From Deinococcus actinosclerus (GTDB taxonomy: Bacteria > Deinococcota > Deinococci > Deinococcales > Deinococcaceae): 64,000 nt of DNA. The stretch spans positions 991,501 to 1,055,500 of the forward strand of contig NZ_CP013910.1 of assembly GCF_001507665.1 (NCBI RefSeq), read 5' to 3'. The position numbers and the translations under genes are program-made. Below, piece by piece: positions 45,707 to 58,241 of this stretch; position 1 is the first letter of the stretch; each line of letters opens with the position of its first letter. The notes below the pieces were generated by a model. It saw nothing but the letters and a program-made list of their open reading frames with translations, was not told where the DNA came from and ran no database searches.

Positions 45707-45796
45707 CCCGTTCACGCCCCACCCCGCAGCCCGTATCCTGAACCGGCTGCCCGGCGCCGCTCCCACCTGGGCGCGCGTCAGGAAGGAAGGACGCCC

Positions 45797-47824
<2,028 letters not shown>

Positions 47825-47837
47825 GCCGCTCCCGCTG

Positions 47838-47863
47838 AAGGCCGCCCCGGTCGGGGCGGCCTT
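47838..47863 (+). terminator. Terminator of metG
   Basis: AAGGCCGCCCCG-GT-CGGGGCGGCCTT, a perfect 12-bp inverted repeat ending in TT, 14 nt after the stop. Confidence 0.8.
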
Positions 47864-47921
47864 CACGCCGTATGACGCTCCCGTCACGGGCGCCTGCCCG
47901 GGGGCGGGCTACACTGGCCGC

Positions 47922-48764
47922 ATGCCGTTTGTCGTCGTGTCCGGTCTGTCCGGCAGTGGAAAAAGCACCGCGCTGCGAACCCTGGAAGACGCCGGGTTCT
48001 TCATCACGGACAACCTCCCACCTGAACTGTGGGGCGCCATGCATGACCTCGTGCAGGCGCGCGGCCTGACCCGCGTGGCGATCAGCGCCGACGCCCGCAC
48101 CCGCGACTTCCTGAGCGCCCTGGACGACAGTTACCTGCGGCTCTCGCGGCGGCGCGAGGATCTGCGCGTGCTGTTTCTCGAAGCGAACGACGACGTGCTG
48201 CTGCAACGCTACAACTTCACGCGGCGCGAGCACCCGCTGGGCGAGAACCTGATGTTCGACTTCGCGCGCGAACGCGAACTGCTCTCCCCACTGCGGGCCA
48301 TTGCCGACACCGTGATCGACACCACCGCCCTGAGCGCCAAGGAACTCGCCGCGCAGATCCTGCGGGTCTTCCGGCTGGAACACGACTTCCACCTGCGCCT
48401 GATGTCCTTCGGCTTCAAGTACGCGCCCCCGCGCGACGCGGACCTGGTGCTGGACGTGCGCAGCCTGCCCAACCCCTACTACGACCCGGCCCTGCGCCCC
48501 AAGACCGGCCTGCAACCCGACGTGGCCGCCTACGCCTTGCAGGGCGAGAGCAGCGAACAGTTCTACGCCGACCTGCGCAACTTCGTGCGCGTGGCCGCCG
48601 AACGGGCGCGCAGCAGCGGCCGCCACGGGTACACCGTCGCCATCGGCTGCACCGGCGGGCAGCACCGCAGCGTGGCCGTCGCGGCCCGGCTGGCCCACGA
48701 TCTGGCCGACCTGAACGTCGACATCATGGATCACCGTGACATGAAAGACCACGCCCATGAGTGA
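47922..48764 (+). CDS. rapZ: RNase adapter/nucleotide-binding protein RapZ
   Basis: A 280-residue P-loop protein (Walker [10 protein letters not shown]). In E. coli RapZ delivers GlmZ sRNA to RNase E to control amino-sugar synthesis. In Gram-positives the homologue YvcJ sits beside yvcK, as here. Further family blocks are [31 protein letters not shown] and the C-terminal [11 protein letters not shown]. The ATG is 6 nt after TACACT (leaderless). It overlaps yvcK by 8 nt. Confidence 0.95.
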   Translation: MPFVVVSGLSGSGKSTALRTLEDAGFFITDNLPPELWGAMHDLVQARGLTRVAISADARTRDFLSALDDSYLRLSRRREDLRVLFLEANDDVLLQRYNFTRREHPLGENLMFDFARERELLSPLRAIADTVIDTTALSAKELAAQILRVFRLEHDFHLRLMSFGFKYAPPRDADLVLDVRSLPNPYYDPALRPKTGLQPDVAAYALQGESSEQFYADLRNFVRVAAERARSSGRHGYTVAIGCTGGQHRSVAVAARLAHDLADLNVDIMDHRDMKDHAHE

Positions 48765-50133
48765 CCCGCCCCTGCCGCCCCACCCGCACCCTGACGCCGC
48801 GCCGGACGGGCGGGGCACAGCGCTGCGGGCCCGTGGGCGGCGCGCCACCCGCCGCGCCCGCATGTGGATGTCGCCCGGCATCGGCGTCAAGCGCTGGCTG
48901 GCGCTGTTCGTGGCCTGCACCCTGCTCGGCGCCATCGGCGTGCTGCACTTCACCTGGACCGGCCCGCTGCACTTCACGGCCACCCGCTGGATCCTGTGGG
49001 TGAACGCCCTGATCCGCCCCGAGGTCATGCCGCTGTACGTGGGCGGCATCGTGCTGATGCTGCTGGCGCTGTTCGGCGCGCTGTGGAGCATCATGATGCT
49101 CAACCGCTCGGTGCTCAGCGGGACCGGCACCGCGCCGGACCAGGCGGTGGACCTGATGTACCAGAACCGCCACCTCGCGCGTGGGCCGCGCATCGTGACG
49201 CTCGGCGGCGGCACCGGCATGTCCAATCTGCTGTCGGGCCTGCGCGTGCACACCGGGAACACCACCGCCATCGTGACCGTCGCGGACGACGGCGGCAGCA
49301 GCGGCCGCCTGCGCCAGTCGCTGGACATGATCGCCCCCGGCGACCTCACCGACTGCTACGCCGCCCTGAGCGACAGCCCCGTCATGGCGCGGCTGCTGCT
49401 GCACCGCTTCCAGCGCGGCGACGGCATCGCCGGGCACACCTTCGGCAACCTGATGCTCGCCACCCTCAGCGAGGAGGAGGGGAGCCTGAGCGACGCCATG
49501 ATCGACATCCACGAGGTGCTGCGCATCCGTGGGCGCGTGTACCCGGCCGCCACGCAGCCCCCCACCCTGGTCGCGCACCTGAGTGACGGGCGCACCATCC
49601 GCGGCGAGAGCCAGTTCGCGCGGCAGGTGGGCGCGGCGCGCATCGGGCACGTGACCCTCGACCCGCCGGACCTCCCGGCCCTGCCCGAGGTCCTGCAGGC
49701 CATCCGCGACGCCGACCAGATCGTGCTGGGCCCCGGCAGCCTGTACACCAGCATCATTCCCGCGCTGCTGGTGCCGGCTGTAGCCCACGAACTGCGCCAG
49801 ACCCCCGCGCCCCTGATCTACGTGGCGAGCCTGATGACCGAACCCGGCGAGACCGACGACCTCACCCTCGAGGGGCACGTGCAGGCCATCACCCGTCACC
49901 TGGGGCGCGCGCCCGACTGCGTGCTGGTGAACAACGCCATGCCCCCCCGCGACGTGATCGAGCGCTACGCCGCCGAGGGCGCGCACCTGCTGGGCCTGGG
50001 CGGCGCCAGCCGCGACCTGCGCGGCCGCAGCGTGATCCTGCCGCTGCTGCACCCCGGCCAAGCCCGACACGACCCGGCCGCCCTGGCCCAGGCGCTGCTG
50101 TACGCCGCGCCCCGCCGCGACCAGACCGTCTGA
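48757..50133 (+). CDS. yvcK: YvcK/CofD-like protein with N-terminal membrane helices
   Basis: Conserved UDP-GlcNAc-binding regulator needed for cell-shape control and growth on gluconeogenic carbon in Bacillus. It has 458 residues. The CofD-like core starts near [14 protein letters not shown] (about 148) with [13 protein letters not shown] and [12 protein letters not shown]. Unlike the Bacillus protein of about 317 residues, roughly 130 residues precede it, including two transmembrane helices ([18 protein letters not shown] and [16 protein letters not shown]). Coupled to rapZ; whiA, the usual third gene, is absent. Confidence 0.93.
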   Translation: MSDPPLPPHPHPDAAPDGRGTALRARGRRATRRARMWMSPGIGVKRWLALFVACTLLGAIGVLHFTWTGPLHFTATRWILWVNALIRPEVMPLYVGGIVLMLLALFGALWSIMMLNRSVLSGTGTAPDQAVDLMYQNRHLARGPRIVTLGGGTGMSNLLSGLRVHTGNTTAIVTVADDGGSSGRLRQSLDMIAPGDLTDCYAALSDSPVMARLLLHRFQRGDGIAGHTFGNLMLATLSEEEGSLSDAMIDIHEVLRIRGRVYPAATQPPTLVAHLSDGRTIRGESQFARQVGAARIGHVTLDPPDLPALPEVLQAIRDADQIVLGPGSLYTSIIPALLVPAVAHELRQTPAPLIYVASLMTEPGETDDLTLEGHVQAITRHLGRAPDCVLVNNAMPPRDVIERYAAEGAHLLGLGGASRDLRGRSVILPLLHPGQARHDPAALAQALLYAAPRRDQTV

Positions 50134-50185
50134 CGGCACGGGATACGGGCGCCCCCACGCGGAGGGCGCCCGTGTCCCGTGCCGT
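50133..50185. terminator. Bidirectional terminator hairpin
   Basis: A 22-bp inverted repeat with one T-G pair (50133-50154 with 50164-50185; arm starts ACGGCACGGGA) between yvcK and the convergent gene, overlapping both stop codons. Confidence 0.8.
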
Positions 50186-50832
50186 TACAGCCCCAGCAGG
50201 CCCAGCGCGACCGTCTCGGTCAGTTCCTGCTGGAAGGGCTGCACCAGCGCCCGCTCCTGCGCGGTGCCGGTCTGCACGTCGCGGTTCAGGTCCGGCAGCT
50301 GCCCACTCTGGAGGGCCTGCGCCGCCTGCGAGAAGTCGATGCTGGGCAGACCCAGCGCGCGGTTCACGCCCGAACGCACCACCGCGTAGCGCTCCGCGCT
50401 CATGTTCTCGCTGCTCAGGGCGGCCGCCTGCGCCTGCCGGGCCGCGCCCACGCTGCCGCCCACCTCGCGCAGCACGGTCATCATCTGGAACAGGTTCGGG
50501 TTCTGCCCGTTCTGGATGTCCGTCCAGACCTGCTGCACGCCCGTGAAGGACGAGCCCATCGCCTGCCGCACCTCCCGGCGCACCCGCACGAACTTCTGCA
50601 CGTCCGCGCGCGTCAGGGCCGCGTTGACGTTGCCCGCCGGGGCAGGCGGCGTGGCGGCGCCTCCACTCTGCGACTGCGTCTGCGCGGGCGGCGTCTGCCA
50701 GTTCGCCAGGAACGCCCGCGCGGGCTGAATCACGAAGAACCACGCCGCGCCCACCAGGAGCGCCAGCACCAGCAGCGTGCCCCCGCCGCAGCCCAGACAC
50801 CCGCACCCCCACCCTCTGCCACTTGATCTCAT
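50185..50832 (-). CDS. Membrane-anchored protein of unknown function
   Basis: A 215-residue protein. A short Cys/Gly-rich head (GWGCGCLGCGGG) is followed by one transmembrane helix (TLLVLALLVGAAWFFVI), a Gln/Ser/Pro-rich linker and a helical domain (about 75-215) containing AALTRADVQKFVRVRREVR. The helical part is probably outside the cytoplasm. No family recognised. TACAGG is 8 nt or so before the ATG, a poor -10. Divergent from the hydrolase gene. Confidence 0.7.
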   Translation of the reverse strand: MRSSGRGWGCGCLGCGGGTLLVLALLVGAAWFFVIQPARAFLANWQTPPAQTQSQSGGAATPPAPAGNVNAALTRADVQKFVRVRREVRQAMGSSFTGVQQVWTDIQNGQNPNLFQMMTVLREVGGSVGAARQAQAAALSSENMSAERYAVVRSGVNRALGLPSIDFSQAAQALQSGQLPDLNRDVQTGTAQERALVQPFQQELTETVALGLLGL

Positions 50833-50933
50833 GCCAGTCCTGTACGCGGCTGCCCCCTCCGGGGTTCCCGGGTCTATAGTCAGGGCAGATCATCACAGCC
50901 GAACCCGGCGCGGCCACGCGCCCAAGGAGTCCC

Positions 50934-52307
50934 ATGAAGCGTTCCGTGACTGCCAGTCTGCTTGCTGCCCTCGCCCTGTCGGCCTGCGCCCCGGCCTCCG
51001 TGCCGGTCCCCACCACCCCCCGCGCCCACGACGCCCGCACCTTCAAGGCCGTGACGCCCACCTTCACCGCCCTGAGCGGCGCGAGCATCTATCAGGGCGT
51101 CATGCCCGGCATCCACGGCGACGCCGCGTACGCCATCGAGGTGCCCGCCAACTGGAACGGCCAGCTGATCATGTACGCCCACGGGTACGCCGGCGACGGC
51201 CCGAACCTGATCGTGCAGGCCCCCGCGCTGCGCGCCTACTGGCTGAGCCTCGGGTACGCCTGGGCGGCCAGCTCCTACAGCGCCAACTACTACGACGTGC
51301 AGGCCGGCGTGGAGGACACCAACGCCCTGGCCAACGCCTTCCCGACCCTGACGGGCAGGGCCAGACCCACCAAGACCCTGATCATGGGCGTCAGCATGGG
51401 CGGGCACGTGGCGGGCGCCGCCGTGGAGAAGGAAACGGCCCAGACCGCGAAGAACAAGGTGGCCTACGCCGCCGCCATGCCCGTCTGCGGCGTCATGGAC
51501 GAGGAATATGAATTCCAGTGGCTCGGGGACTACACGCTGGCCGCCGCGCAGCTTGCCGGGCTGGGCCCGAAGACGTTCCCGCAAGGCACCGACACCTACG
51601 CCAAACTCCTGCCGGACATCCTGGCCGCGCTCTTCACCAGCACCACCGACCCCCTGTGGCAGGAGAACGCCACCCAGGGCGCGAAACTGCGCGAGATCGC
51701 CCGCAACCTCACCGGCGGCCCGCGTCCCGTGTTCGACCTGGGCTTCCGCGCCGGGTACTGGCAGAAGGCCGTGCTGGGCACCGGCGGCGCGGACGGCACC
51801 ATCACGGGCATCCTGCCGCGCAACATCTACGGCAACGTGAACACCAGCTACCGCTGGACGAGCGGCGCGACCCCCACCCCTGCCGAGGCCGCCTTCAACG
51901 CGGGCATCCTGCGCGTCACGCCGGACCAGAACCCCAACCCCGCCCGCACTGACCGCGTGCGCGACCTGCCGCGCGTGAACGGCGAGATCGGCGTGCCCGT
52001 CCTGACGATGCACACCACCGGAGACTTCTACGTGCCCTTCAAACATCAGCAGCTGTACCGCGCAGCCGTGAACGCAGCCGGGAACGGCGACCGTCTCGTG
52101 CAGCGCGCCATCCGCGCCGCCGGGCACTGCGAGTTCACGGGCCCGGAACTCGCCGAGGGCTTCGGCGACCTCGTGAAGTGGGAGGCGGGCGGCGCCAAAC
52201 CCGCCGGGGACGACGTGACCACCCCGGCCGTACTCGCCGATCCGGCCTACGGCTGCCGCTTCACGCGCGCTACCCGCCCCGGCGTGGACGCCTGCCCCGC
52301 CAACTGA
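50934..52307 (+). CDS. Lipoprotein-type alpha/beta hydrolase
   Basis: A 457-residue exported protein. Lipobox ALSAC predicts a lipidated Cys near residue 18. The hydrolase core shows LIMYAHGYAGDG (oxyanion region), a nucleophile elbow GVSMGGH and a late AAGHCEF that should hold the catalytic His; VLTMHTTGDFYVPF precedes it, with a candidate Asp. Substrate unknown; an esterase or peptidase is plausible. AAGGAG lies 4 nt before the ATG; TATAGT (50875-50880) is the likely -10. Confidence 0.8.
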   Translation: MKRSVTASLLAALALSACAPASVPVPTTPRAHDARTFKAVTPTFTALSGASIYQGVMPGIHGDAAYAIEVPANWNGQLIMYAHGYAGDGPNLIVQAPALRAYWLSLGYAWAASSYSANYYDVQAGVEDTNALANAFPTLTGRARPTKTLIMGVSMGGHVAGAAVEKETAQTAKNKVAYAAAMPVCGVMDEEYEFQWLGDYTLAAAQLAGLGPKTFPQGTDTYAKLLPDILAALFTSTTDPLWQENATQGAKLREIARNLTGGPRPVFDLGFRAGYWQKAVLGTGGADGTITGILPRNIYGNVNTSYRWTSGATPTPAEAAFNAGILRVTPDQNPNPARTDRVRDLPRVNGEIGVPVLTMHTTGDFYVPFKHQQLYRAAVNAAGNGDRLVQRAIRAAGHCEFTGPELAEGFGDLVKWEAGGAKPAGDDVTTPAVLADPAYGCRFTRATRPGVDACPAN

Positions 52308-52322
52308 CCTGAACGCAGAGGG

Positions 52323-52354
52323 AAGGGGGAGCGCCGCGCGGGCCTCCCCCTTTT
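52323..52354 (+). terminator. Rho-independent terminator
   Basis: AAGGGGGAG with CTCCCCCTT followed by TTG, 16 nt after the hydrolase stop; also serves the convergent thiamin pyrophosphokinase gene. Confidence 0.8.
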
Positions 52355-52355
52355 G

Positions 52356-53018
52356 TCAGTCCGGCAGTCCCGGCAGAACCGTGAGGATGGCGTGCCCGCC
52401 GCGCAGCGAGGCCGTGACCGGCCCGCCCGGCGCCTCGTTGCTGACCGTCCAGCCGCTCCCCAGCGGAATATCTGCCTCGGTCAGCGGCCAGCGCACCCCG
52501 CCCAGGCTCAGGCCGCGCAGATCCGAGACGGCCAGCACGCTCAGGGTCGCGCCGGGCGGCACGTCCAGCGACAGGGGAGAGGCAGGCGTGAGCGGCCAGC
52601 CCCACTCGTTCCCGCTCGTCAGCGTCACGCGCAGGCCCTCGCGTTCGGTCAGGCGCAGGGCCAGCAGCGCCAGCGCCAGCGTGTGATCGAAGCGTCCCCC
52701 GAACGCCCCCAGCAGCACCAGTTCGGTCGCCCCCCGCTCGCGCGCCACGCGGATCGCCAGTTCCGCGTCCGTCTCGTCCTTCGCTGCCGGGTGCACCTCA
52801 CGCGGGGCGTCCACCTGCACGCCCGCCGACGAGTCGAAATCGCCCACCCACACGTCCACCTGCACGCTCAGCAGCGCCGCGTGCCGCGCCCCACCGTCCG
52901 CCGCGACCACCACGGCGGGGCGGGGCAGCGCCGCCAGCAGCGGTGACGGGTCCAGGCGACCCCCCACCAGCACCCACGCGATCCTCGCCTGCTCCTCTGC
53001 GCCGCCCAGTCGTCTCAA
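52356..53018 (-). CDS. Thiamin pyrophosphokinase
   Basis: Converts thiamin to thiamin diphosphate with ATP, the last step of thiamin salvage. It has 220 residues with the TPK motifs VVVAADGGARHA, WVGDFDSS, KDETDAELAIRVA and LGAFGGRFDHTLALALL. The start is probably TTG 53018, just after GGGGAGG and 9 nt from a TACACT box; an internal GTG is possible. It lies one gene away from the thiBPQ thiamin transporter, which would supply its substrate. Confidence 0.92.
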   Translation of the reverse strand: MRRLGGAEEQARIAWVLVGGRLDPSPLLAALPRPAVVVAADGGARHAALLSVQVDVWVGDFDSSAGVQVDAPREVHPAAKDETDAELAIRVARERGATELVLLGAFGGRFDHTLALALLALRLTEREGLRVTLTSGNEWGWPLTPASPLSLDVPPGATLSVLAVSDLRGLSLGGVRWPLTEADIPLGSGWTVSNEAPGGPVTASLRGGHAILTVLPGLPD

Positions 53019-53036
53019 AACCTCCCCAGTGTAGAC

Positions 53037-54095
53037 CTACAGCCCCGGCAGGTTCAGGCTGCCCAGCACGTCACCCAGCAGCGTCTCCACGCTGCGGCTC
53101 ACCCCGTCGAGGGGCGCGCTGGACCGCAGCGGATTGAGCGGCGACAGGTACAGCAGCCGCGTTCCACCACGCGGGTTCAGCGCCGGGTCCGACGTGACCG
53201 CCAGCTGCGTGAAGCGCTCCCGCCCGTCCGGCAGGGTGTACGTGACGCCCACGAGCTGGTACGGCCCGGCGGTCTCGGGGGCCCCCACCTCGAACTTCAG
53301 GGATGCCGCGGCCTTCAGGGTCGCCGCTGTGGCCGCCGCGTTCAGTTCCTTTACCTTCACGGGGTTGAGGACGTCGCCGCTGAACAGCGCGTTCAGGTCC
53401 GCGAACGCCAGCCCGCGCAGCGCGCCCTCCAGCTGCCGGACGAGCAGGGTTGCGGCGGGGGCCGGGCCGAGGGCCGTGGCCGGCGCGGCAGGAGCCGCAG
53501 GGGAATTGAGGGCTGCGCCCGGCGCGAGCGTCAGGTACGGCCTGAGCACCGCGCTCCCGGTCAGCTTCTGGACCATCTTCGCCGCGCAGTCCGCCGCCGC
53601 CTTGCCCTCGTCGGAATCCAGATACACGCTGCCGGTCCACCACGTCCAGGTGCTGAAGCCCGAACTGCTGCCCTCGCAGGCGTCCTGCCAGCGGACCTCA
53701 CCGGTCTGCCGGTCGAGCAGCTCCAGGCTGGCGCGCACCGTGGTGCCCCGCACGCAGCCCACGAACGGCAGGCACAGCCCCCCACCGGTACTGACGTCCG
53801 TGATGCCGCCCCGCAGGTCCAGGCTCGCGCCCTCCGGCTGGCGCAGGGGACGCACGTAGCCGCTGCCACTCAGGGCCCGGGACAGGGCCTCGTCGAACGC
53901 GGCGTACACGCTGCCCGAGCAGTAGCCGCCGCTGCACCAGCGGTCCCCGATGTACACCGCCGCCTGCGGTCCCGCGTACGTCGCCGCGCTGCCTGTGCCC
54001 ACGCACAGCGTGCCCAGCAGCGTCAGCCCCAGCCGCGGCAGACTCAGCCGCGCCCCACGCCTCCCCTCACCCTTTGCCCTGTTCGAGTTGACCAT
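53037..54095 (-). CDS. Secreted protein, possibly CsgG-like
   Basis: A 352-residue protein with a signal peptide ending near GTGSAATYA. The middle part (VYAAFDEALSRALSGSGYV, DLRGGITDVSTGGG, RASLELLDRQTGEVRW) has the rhythm of CsgG/LpoB-type periplasmic domains, but the match is loose. A separate C-terminal domain starts near ATLLVRQLEGALRGL. Several Cys suggest disulfides. It sits between thiamin pyrophosphokinase and thiQ with no obvious role in thiamin uptake. Confidence 0.6.
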   Translation of the reverse strand: MVNSNRAKGEGRRGARLSLPRLGLTLLGTLCVGTGSAATYAGPQAAVYIGDRWCSGGYCSGSVYAAFDEALSRALSGSGYVRPLRQPEGASLDLRGGITDVSTGGGLCLPFVGCVRGTTVRASLELLDRQTGEVRWQDACEGSSSGFSTWTWWTGSVYLDSDEGKAAADCAAKMVQKLTGSAVLRPYLTLAPGAALNSPAAPAAPATALGPAPAATLLVRQLEGALRGLAFADLNALFSGDVLNPVKVKELNAAATAATLKAAASLKFEVGAPETAGPYQLVGVTYTLPDGRERFTQLAVTSDPALNPRGGTRLLYLSPLNPLRSSAPLDGVSRSVETLLGDVLGSLNLPGL

Positions 54096-54130
54096 GCTGT
54101 CAGCATACGAAAAATGTGAGGAACGTCACT

Positions 54131-55120
54131 CTAGGAGCTACGGTCCTCCGGCAGGCGCCGCACGCCCGACTCGTCCACGCTCAGGCTTAGCCGGTCGCCG
54201 TCCAGGGCCGCCGCCTCCCGCGCACTCAGCGTCAGGGACAGCGGCCCCCACGCGTGCGCGACCGTCACGCGCACACCCCCCTCCACGGGTTGCCGCGCTG
54301 TCACCGGCCAACGGTCACCCACACCGGGCCGCAGCGCCTCCTCCGGCACGAAGCGTACCCAACCCGGCCCGTCCGGCAGCAGGTTCGACTCGCCCAGGAA
54401 CGCCGCCACCCACGCCGTCGCGGGCCGCGCGAACACCTCCTCCGCCCCCCCCACCTGCACCAGTTCGCCCGCCCGCATGACCGCCACGCGCCCCGCCAGC
54501 GCCCGCGCCTCGCGCTGATCGTGCGTGACCAGCAGCACCCCGGCTCCCACCCGCGCGAACAGCGACCGCAGCCCTGCACGCAACTCCGCGCGCAGCCGCT
54601 CGTCCAGGTTCGACATCGGCTCGTCCAGCAGCAGCAGCCCCGCCCCCGTCGCCAGCGCCCGCGCCAGCGCCACCCGCTGCGCCTGCCCCCCCGACAGCTG
54701 CGCGACCCGCCGCGCCTCCAGCCCCGGCAGGTCCACCAGCGCCAGTGCCTCGCGGGCCCACGCCTCCGCTGCCGCGCGCCCCGCCCCCCGCACACGCGGC
54801 CCGTACGCCACGTTCCCCAGCACGCTCAGGTGCGGGAACAGCGCGTAATCCTGAAACACCAATCCCACCCCGCGCGCCTCCGGCGGCAGGGCCGTCACGT
54901 CCCGCCCCGCCACGGCCACCGACCCCGCGTCCGGCCGCTCCAGACCCGCCACCACCCGCAGCACCGTGCTCTTCCCGCACCCGCTCGGGCCCAGCAGCGC
55001 CACCGTCTCACCCGCCGCCACGTCCAGCGACACACCCCGCACCGCCGCCACCCCACCGAACGACTTGTGGATCCCCGAGAGGGACAGGGCCAGGGCAGAC
55101 TCGCTCACGCGGGACAGCAT
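54131..55120 (-). CDS. thiQ: Thiamin ABC transporter, ATP-binding protein
   Basis: ATPase of the ThiBPQ importer, 329 residues. Walker A is LLGPSGCGKST, the Q loop VFQDYALFPHL, the ABC signature AQLSGGQAQRVALARAL and Walker B LLLLDEPMSNLD. A TOBE-like C-terminal domain (from about 240) follows, making it longer than E. coli ThiQ (232 residues) and more like iron/spermidine-type ATPases. The ATG is one base after the thiP stop; GAGGTGA lies 6 nt upstream. Confidence 0.9.
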   Translation of the reverse strand: MLSRVSESALALSLSGIHKSFGGVAAVRGVSLDVAAGETVALLGPSGCGKSTVLRVVAGLERPDAGSVAVAGRDVTALPPEARGVGLVFQDYALFPHLSVLGNVAYGPRVRGAGRAAAEAWAREALALVDLPGLEARRVAQLSGGQAQRVALARALATGAGLLLLDEPMSNLDERLRAELRAGLRSLFARVGAGVLLVTHDQREARALAGRVAVMRAGELVQVGGAEEVFARPATAWVAAFLGESNLLPDGPGWVRFVPEEALRPGVGDRWPVTARQPVEGGVRVTVAHAWGPLSLTLSAREAAALDGDRLSLSVDESGVRRLPEDRSS

Positions 55121-55121
55121 C

Positions 55122-56669
55122 TCACGTCACCTCGCCCTCGCCGCCGTCGAGGAGCGTGAAGGCCAGTGTGGCGAGGATGAGCAGCGCGGTCGCCAGCGCA
55201 CACGCCTCGCCGAGGTTGCGTTCGCCGGGGCGGCCCAGCCGTTCGTACAGGCCGGTGCTGAGGGTCGCCCACTCGGGCCGAGTGAGGACCAGCGTGGCGC
55301 CGAACTCGCCCAGCACGGTCGCCAGGGCCAGCGCCCCGCCGCCCCGCAGCGCCGGGAAGGCCAGCGGCACCGTCACCGACCGGAACGCCGCGCCGCGACT
55401 GGCGCCCAGGGAGCGGGCGGCCCCCAGCAGCCGGGGTGGAATGGCCCGCAGCGCGGGCAGCAGCGAGCGCACCACCAGCGGCCACGCCAGCAGCGTGTAC
55501 GCCGCGATCAGCATGGGCAGCGTGGCGGCCAGCACCGGGTACGCCAGCAGGTACCCGACCGCGAGGCTGACAGGGGAGACCATCAGCGGCAGCAGCGAGA
55601 CCAGATCCAGCGCCCGCGACCCGGCCCGCCACGCGCCCAGCGCGTACAGGCCGCCCAGCAGGGTGGCGCCGGCCAGGGCCATCAGCCCGAAGCGCAGCGT
55701 GTTCCACACGAGCAGCGGCGTCGATTCGTCCGCCAGGACGCCCTGCCAGTACCCCAGCGTGAATCCCGACGCGCCCAGCACGCCCCGCAGCGCCACCGCC
55801 ACCAGCGGCGCGAAACACACGAGCGCCACCACGCCACCCAAGAGCAGCAGCGCCGCCCGCGCCCCGCCCCGCGCGCGCGGCAGGCCCCCCAACGGCACGC
55901 CCACCCCACCGCGCGACAGTGCCACGTACGCCCAGGTCGCCAGCAGCGTGAACCCAAGCTGCCCCACGATCAGGGCACTCGCCTCCGACAGGCGCAGTTG
56001 CAGGGCCGTCAGGGTGTAGATCTCCACCTCCAGCGTCGCGAACCGCTCCCCACCCAGCGCCAGCGGCAGGCCGAAACTCAACGCCGAGTACAGGAACACC
56101 AGCACCACTCCCGCCAGCACCCCCGGCAGCGCCAGCGGGAGCGCCACGCCCAGCGCCGCCCGCCACCAGGGCGCGCCCAGCGACCGCGCCGCGCCCACCA
56201 CGTTCCCCGGCACCCGCGCGAACCCCGCGTAACTCAGGCGCACCAGCACCGGCACGTTGAAGAACAGGTTCCCCAGCACCAGCAGCGTCGGCGTGTCACT
56301 CAGGTCTACCCCCGTCAGGCGCGTCACCCACCCCTGCGGACCCAGCAGCGCACTCAGGCCCAGCACCGCCACCAGCGTCGGCGTCACGAACGGCAACAGC
56401 AGCAGCCGCAGGAACAGCGATTTTCCGCGTACCTCGAAGCGCGACAGCAGGAACGCCAGCGGCACGCCGATCAGCGCCGCCACGCCCGCCGTCACGCCCG
56501 CCTGCGTCAAGGTCCAGGCAAGGCGACCCTGGAAGTACGGGTCACGCCACACGTCCAGGGTCACGCCCCCCTCCCGCAGCGTTCTGGCCAGCGGCAGGAC
56601 GAGGCACAGCGCCACGAAGATCAGGCCGGGCAGGGCGAGGAGCCAACCCTGGAGTTTCGGGGACGTCAT
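55122..56669 (-). CDS. thiP: Thiamin ABC transporter, permease
   Basis: A 515-residue double permease with about twelve helices and two EAA-type cytoplasmic loops, [20 protein letters not shown] and [20 protein letters not shown], which contact the ATPase. This duplicated-domain layout fits ThiP and iron permeases; the thiB partner and riboswitch decide for thiamin. The ATG at 56669 has no Shine-Dalgarno sequence: the upstream bases are mostly C. It follows thiB by 302 nt, odd for an operon. Confidence 0.9.
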   Translation of the reverse strand: MTSPKLQGWLLALPGLIFVALCLVLPLARTLREGGVTLDVWRDPYFQGRLAWTLTQAGVTAGVAALIGVPLAFLLSRFEVRGKSLFLRLLLLPFVTPTLVAVLGLSALLGPQGWVTRLTGVDLSDTPTLLVLGNLFFNVPVLVRLSYAGFARVPGNVVGAARSLGAPWWRAALGVALPLALPGVLAGVVLVFLYSALSFGLPLALGGERFATLEVEIYTLTALQLRLSEASALIVGQLGFTLLATWAYVALSRGGVGVPLGGLPRARGGARAALLLLGGVVALVCFAPLVAVALRGVLGASGFTLGYWQGVLADESTPLLVWNTLRFGLMALAGATLLGGLYALGAWRAGSRALDLVSLLPLMVSPVSLAVGYLLAYPVLAATLPMLIAAYTLLAWPLVVRSLLPALRAIPPRLLGAARSLGASRGAAFRSVTVPLAFPALRGGGALALATVLGEFGATLVLTRPEWATLSTGLYERLGRPGERNLGEACALATALLILATLAFTLLDGGEGEVT

Positions 56670-56971
56670 AGGGGGGCGCCTGCGGCGGGCTGCCCTACCC
56701 CCCAGCCCCCATCGCCAGGGGGCACGAGTGGGCTTCCGTTGCACTGGGCAAGAGATTTGACTGACGCAGCGTGTCGGAGTTGGGCGGTGACGTGTCCGGC
56801 CTCGACGCCATCCTCTGCTCCGCAGCTCTGCGAGTCCGGTACCGCCGAAGGCCCGCGCGCTGCGCGCACGACGGCTCGTGGGCCAGGACGGTAGAGGGGC
56901 AGGGTGTCTCGGTGCATGTCGGCAGGTTCTACTTGTTCAGCTTGGGCAGAGTGGTTGATTTTGCCGCGCCC
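56670..56971. other. Long spacer between thiB and thiP
   Basis: 302 bases without a credible gene inside an otherwise tight transporter operon. CTGCCC near its thiB side and GGGCAG near its thiP side (read on the minus strand) could be short terminal inverted repeats. Between them are hairpins such as CGCAG-AG-CTGCG and CCCCC-7 nt-GGGGG. The appearance is of an inserted non-coding repeat. Confidence 0.45.
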
Positions 56972-58006
<1,035 letters not shown>

Positions 58007-58013
58007 AAGAAAG

Positions 58014-58034
58014 TCCCCTCGCGTCACGAGGGGA
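58014..58034 (-). promoter_or_regulatory. Shine-Dalgarno-sequestering hairpin of thiB
   Basis: On the minus strand TCCCCTCG pairs perfectly with CGAGGGGA across a 5-nt loop; the second arm contains the thiB ribosome binding site, 7 nt before the ATG. It is the likely expression platform of the TPP riboswitch. Confidence 0.65.
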
Positions 58035-58068
58035 AGCGGTGGGCCGTCACCACGGGTGTGGGCGGCCG

Positions 58069-58151
58069 GTCACGCTCCCTCCGCCGGAATGACCCGGATC
58101 AGGTTCCTGGGGTAAGTCTCAGCCCGCCCTTTGGCAGGCACCCCCGGTGAC
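58069..58151 (-). ncRNA. TPP riboswitch (thi box)
   Basis: On the minus strand the conserved core elements occur in order: GGGGGTGCC, GGGCTGAGA, ACCCC, GAACCTGATC, then GGTCATTCCGGCGGAGGGA. GTCAC and GTGAC at the ends form P1. Thiamin diphosphate binding should repress the downstream thiB gene. Confidence 0.96.
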
Positions 58152-58241
58152 GCACCCGGCAGGATAGCGCAGGCCGCCGCGCGGGGAGTGTCCTGCGTCA
58201 CCGGTTGCGGTTGCCGCACGCGGCGCGTGCCACCCTGGGCC

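Noticed and set aside
45658..45741. Second small ORF (27 codons) after the Met-rich leader ORF
   Set aside because: It runs through the hairpin, has no ribosome binding site or box of its own, and its translation has no special composition.
45656..45796. T-box riboswitch upstream of metG
   Set aside because: No conserved AGGGTGGNACCGCG-type bulge and no specifier loop could be found in the leader.
56666..56917. 83-codon minus-strand ORF in the thiB-thiP spacer
   Set aside because: No ribosome binding site, it would run into the thiP start, and the sequence shows no family or fold pattern.
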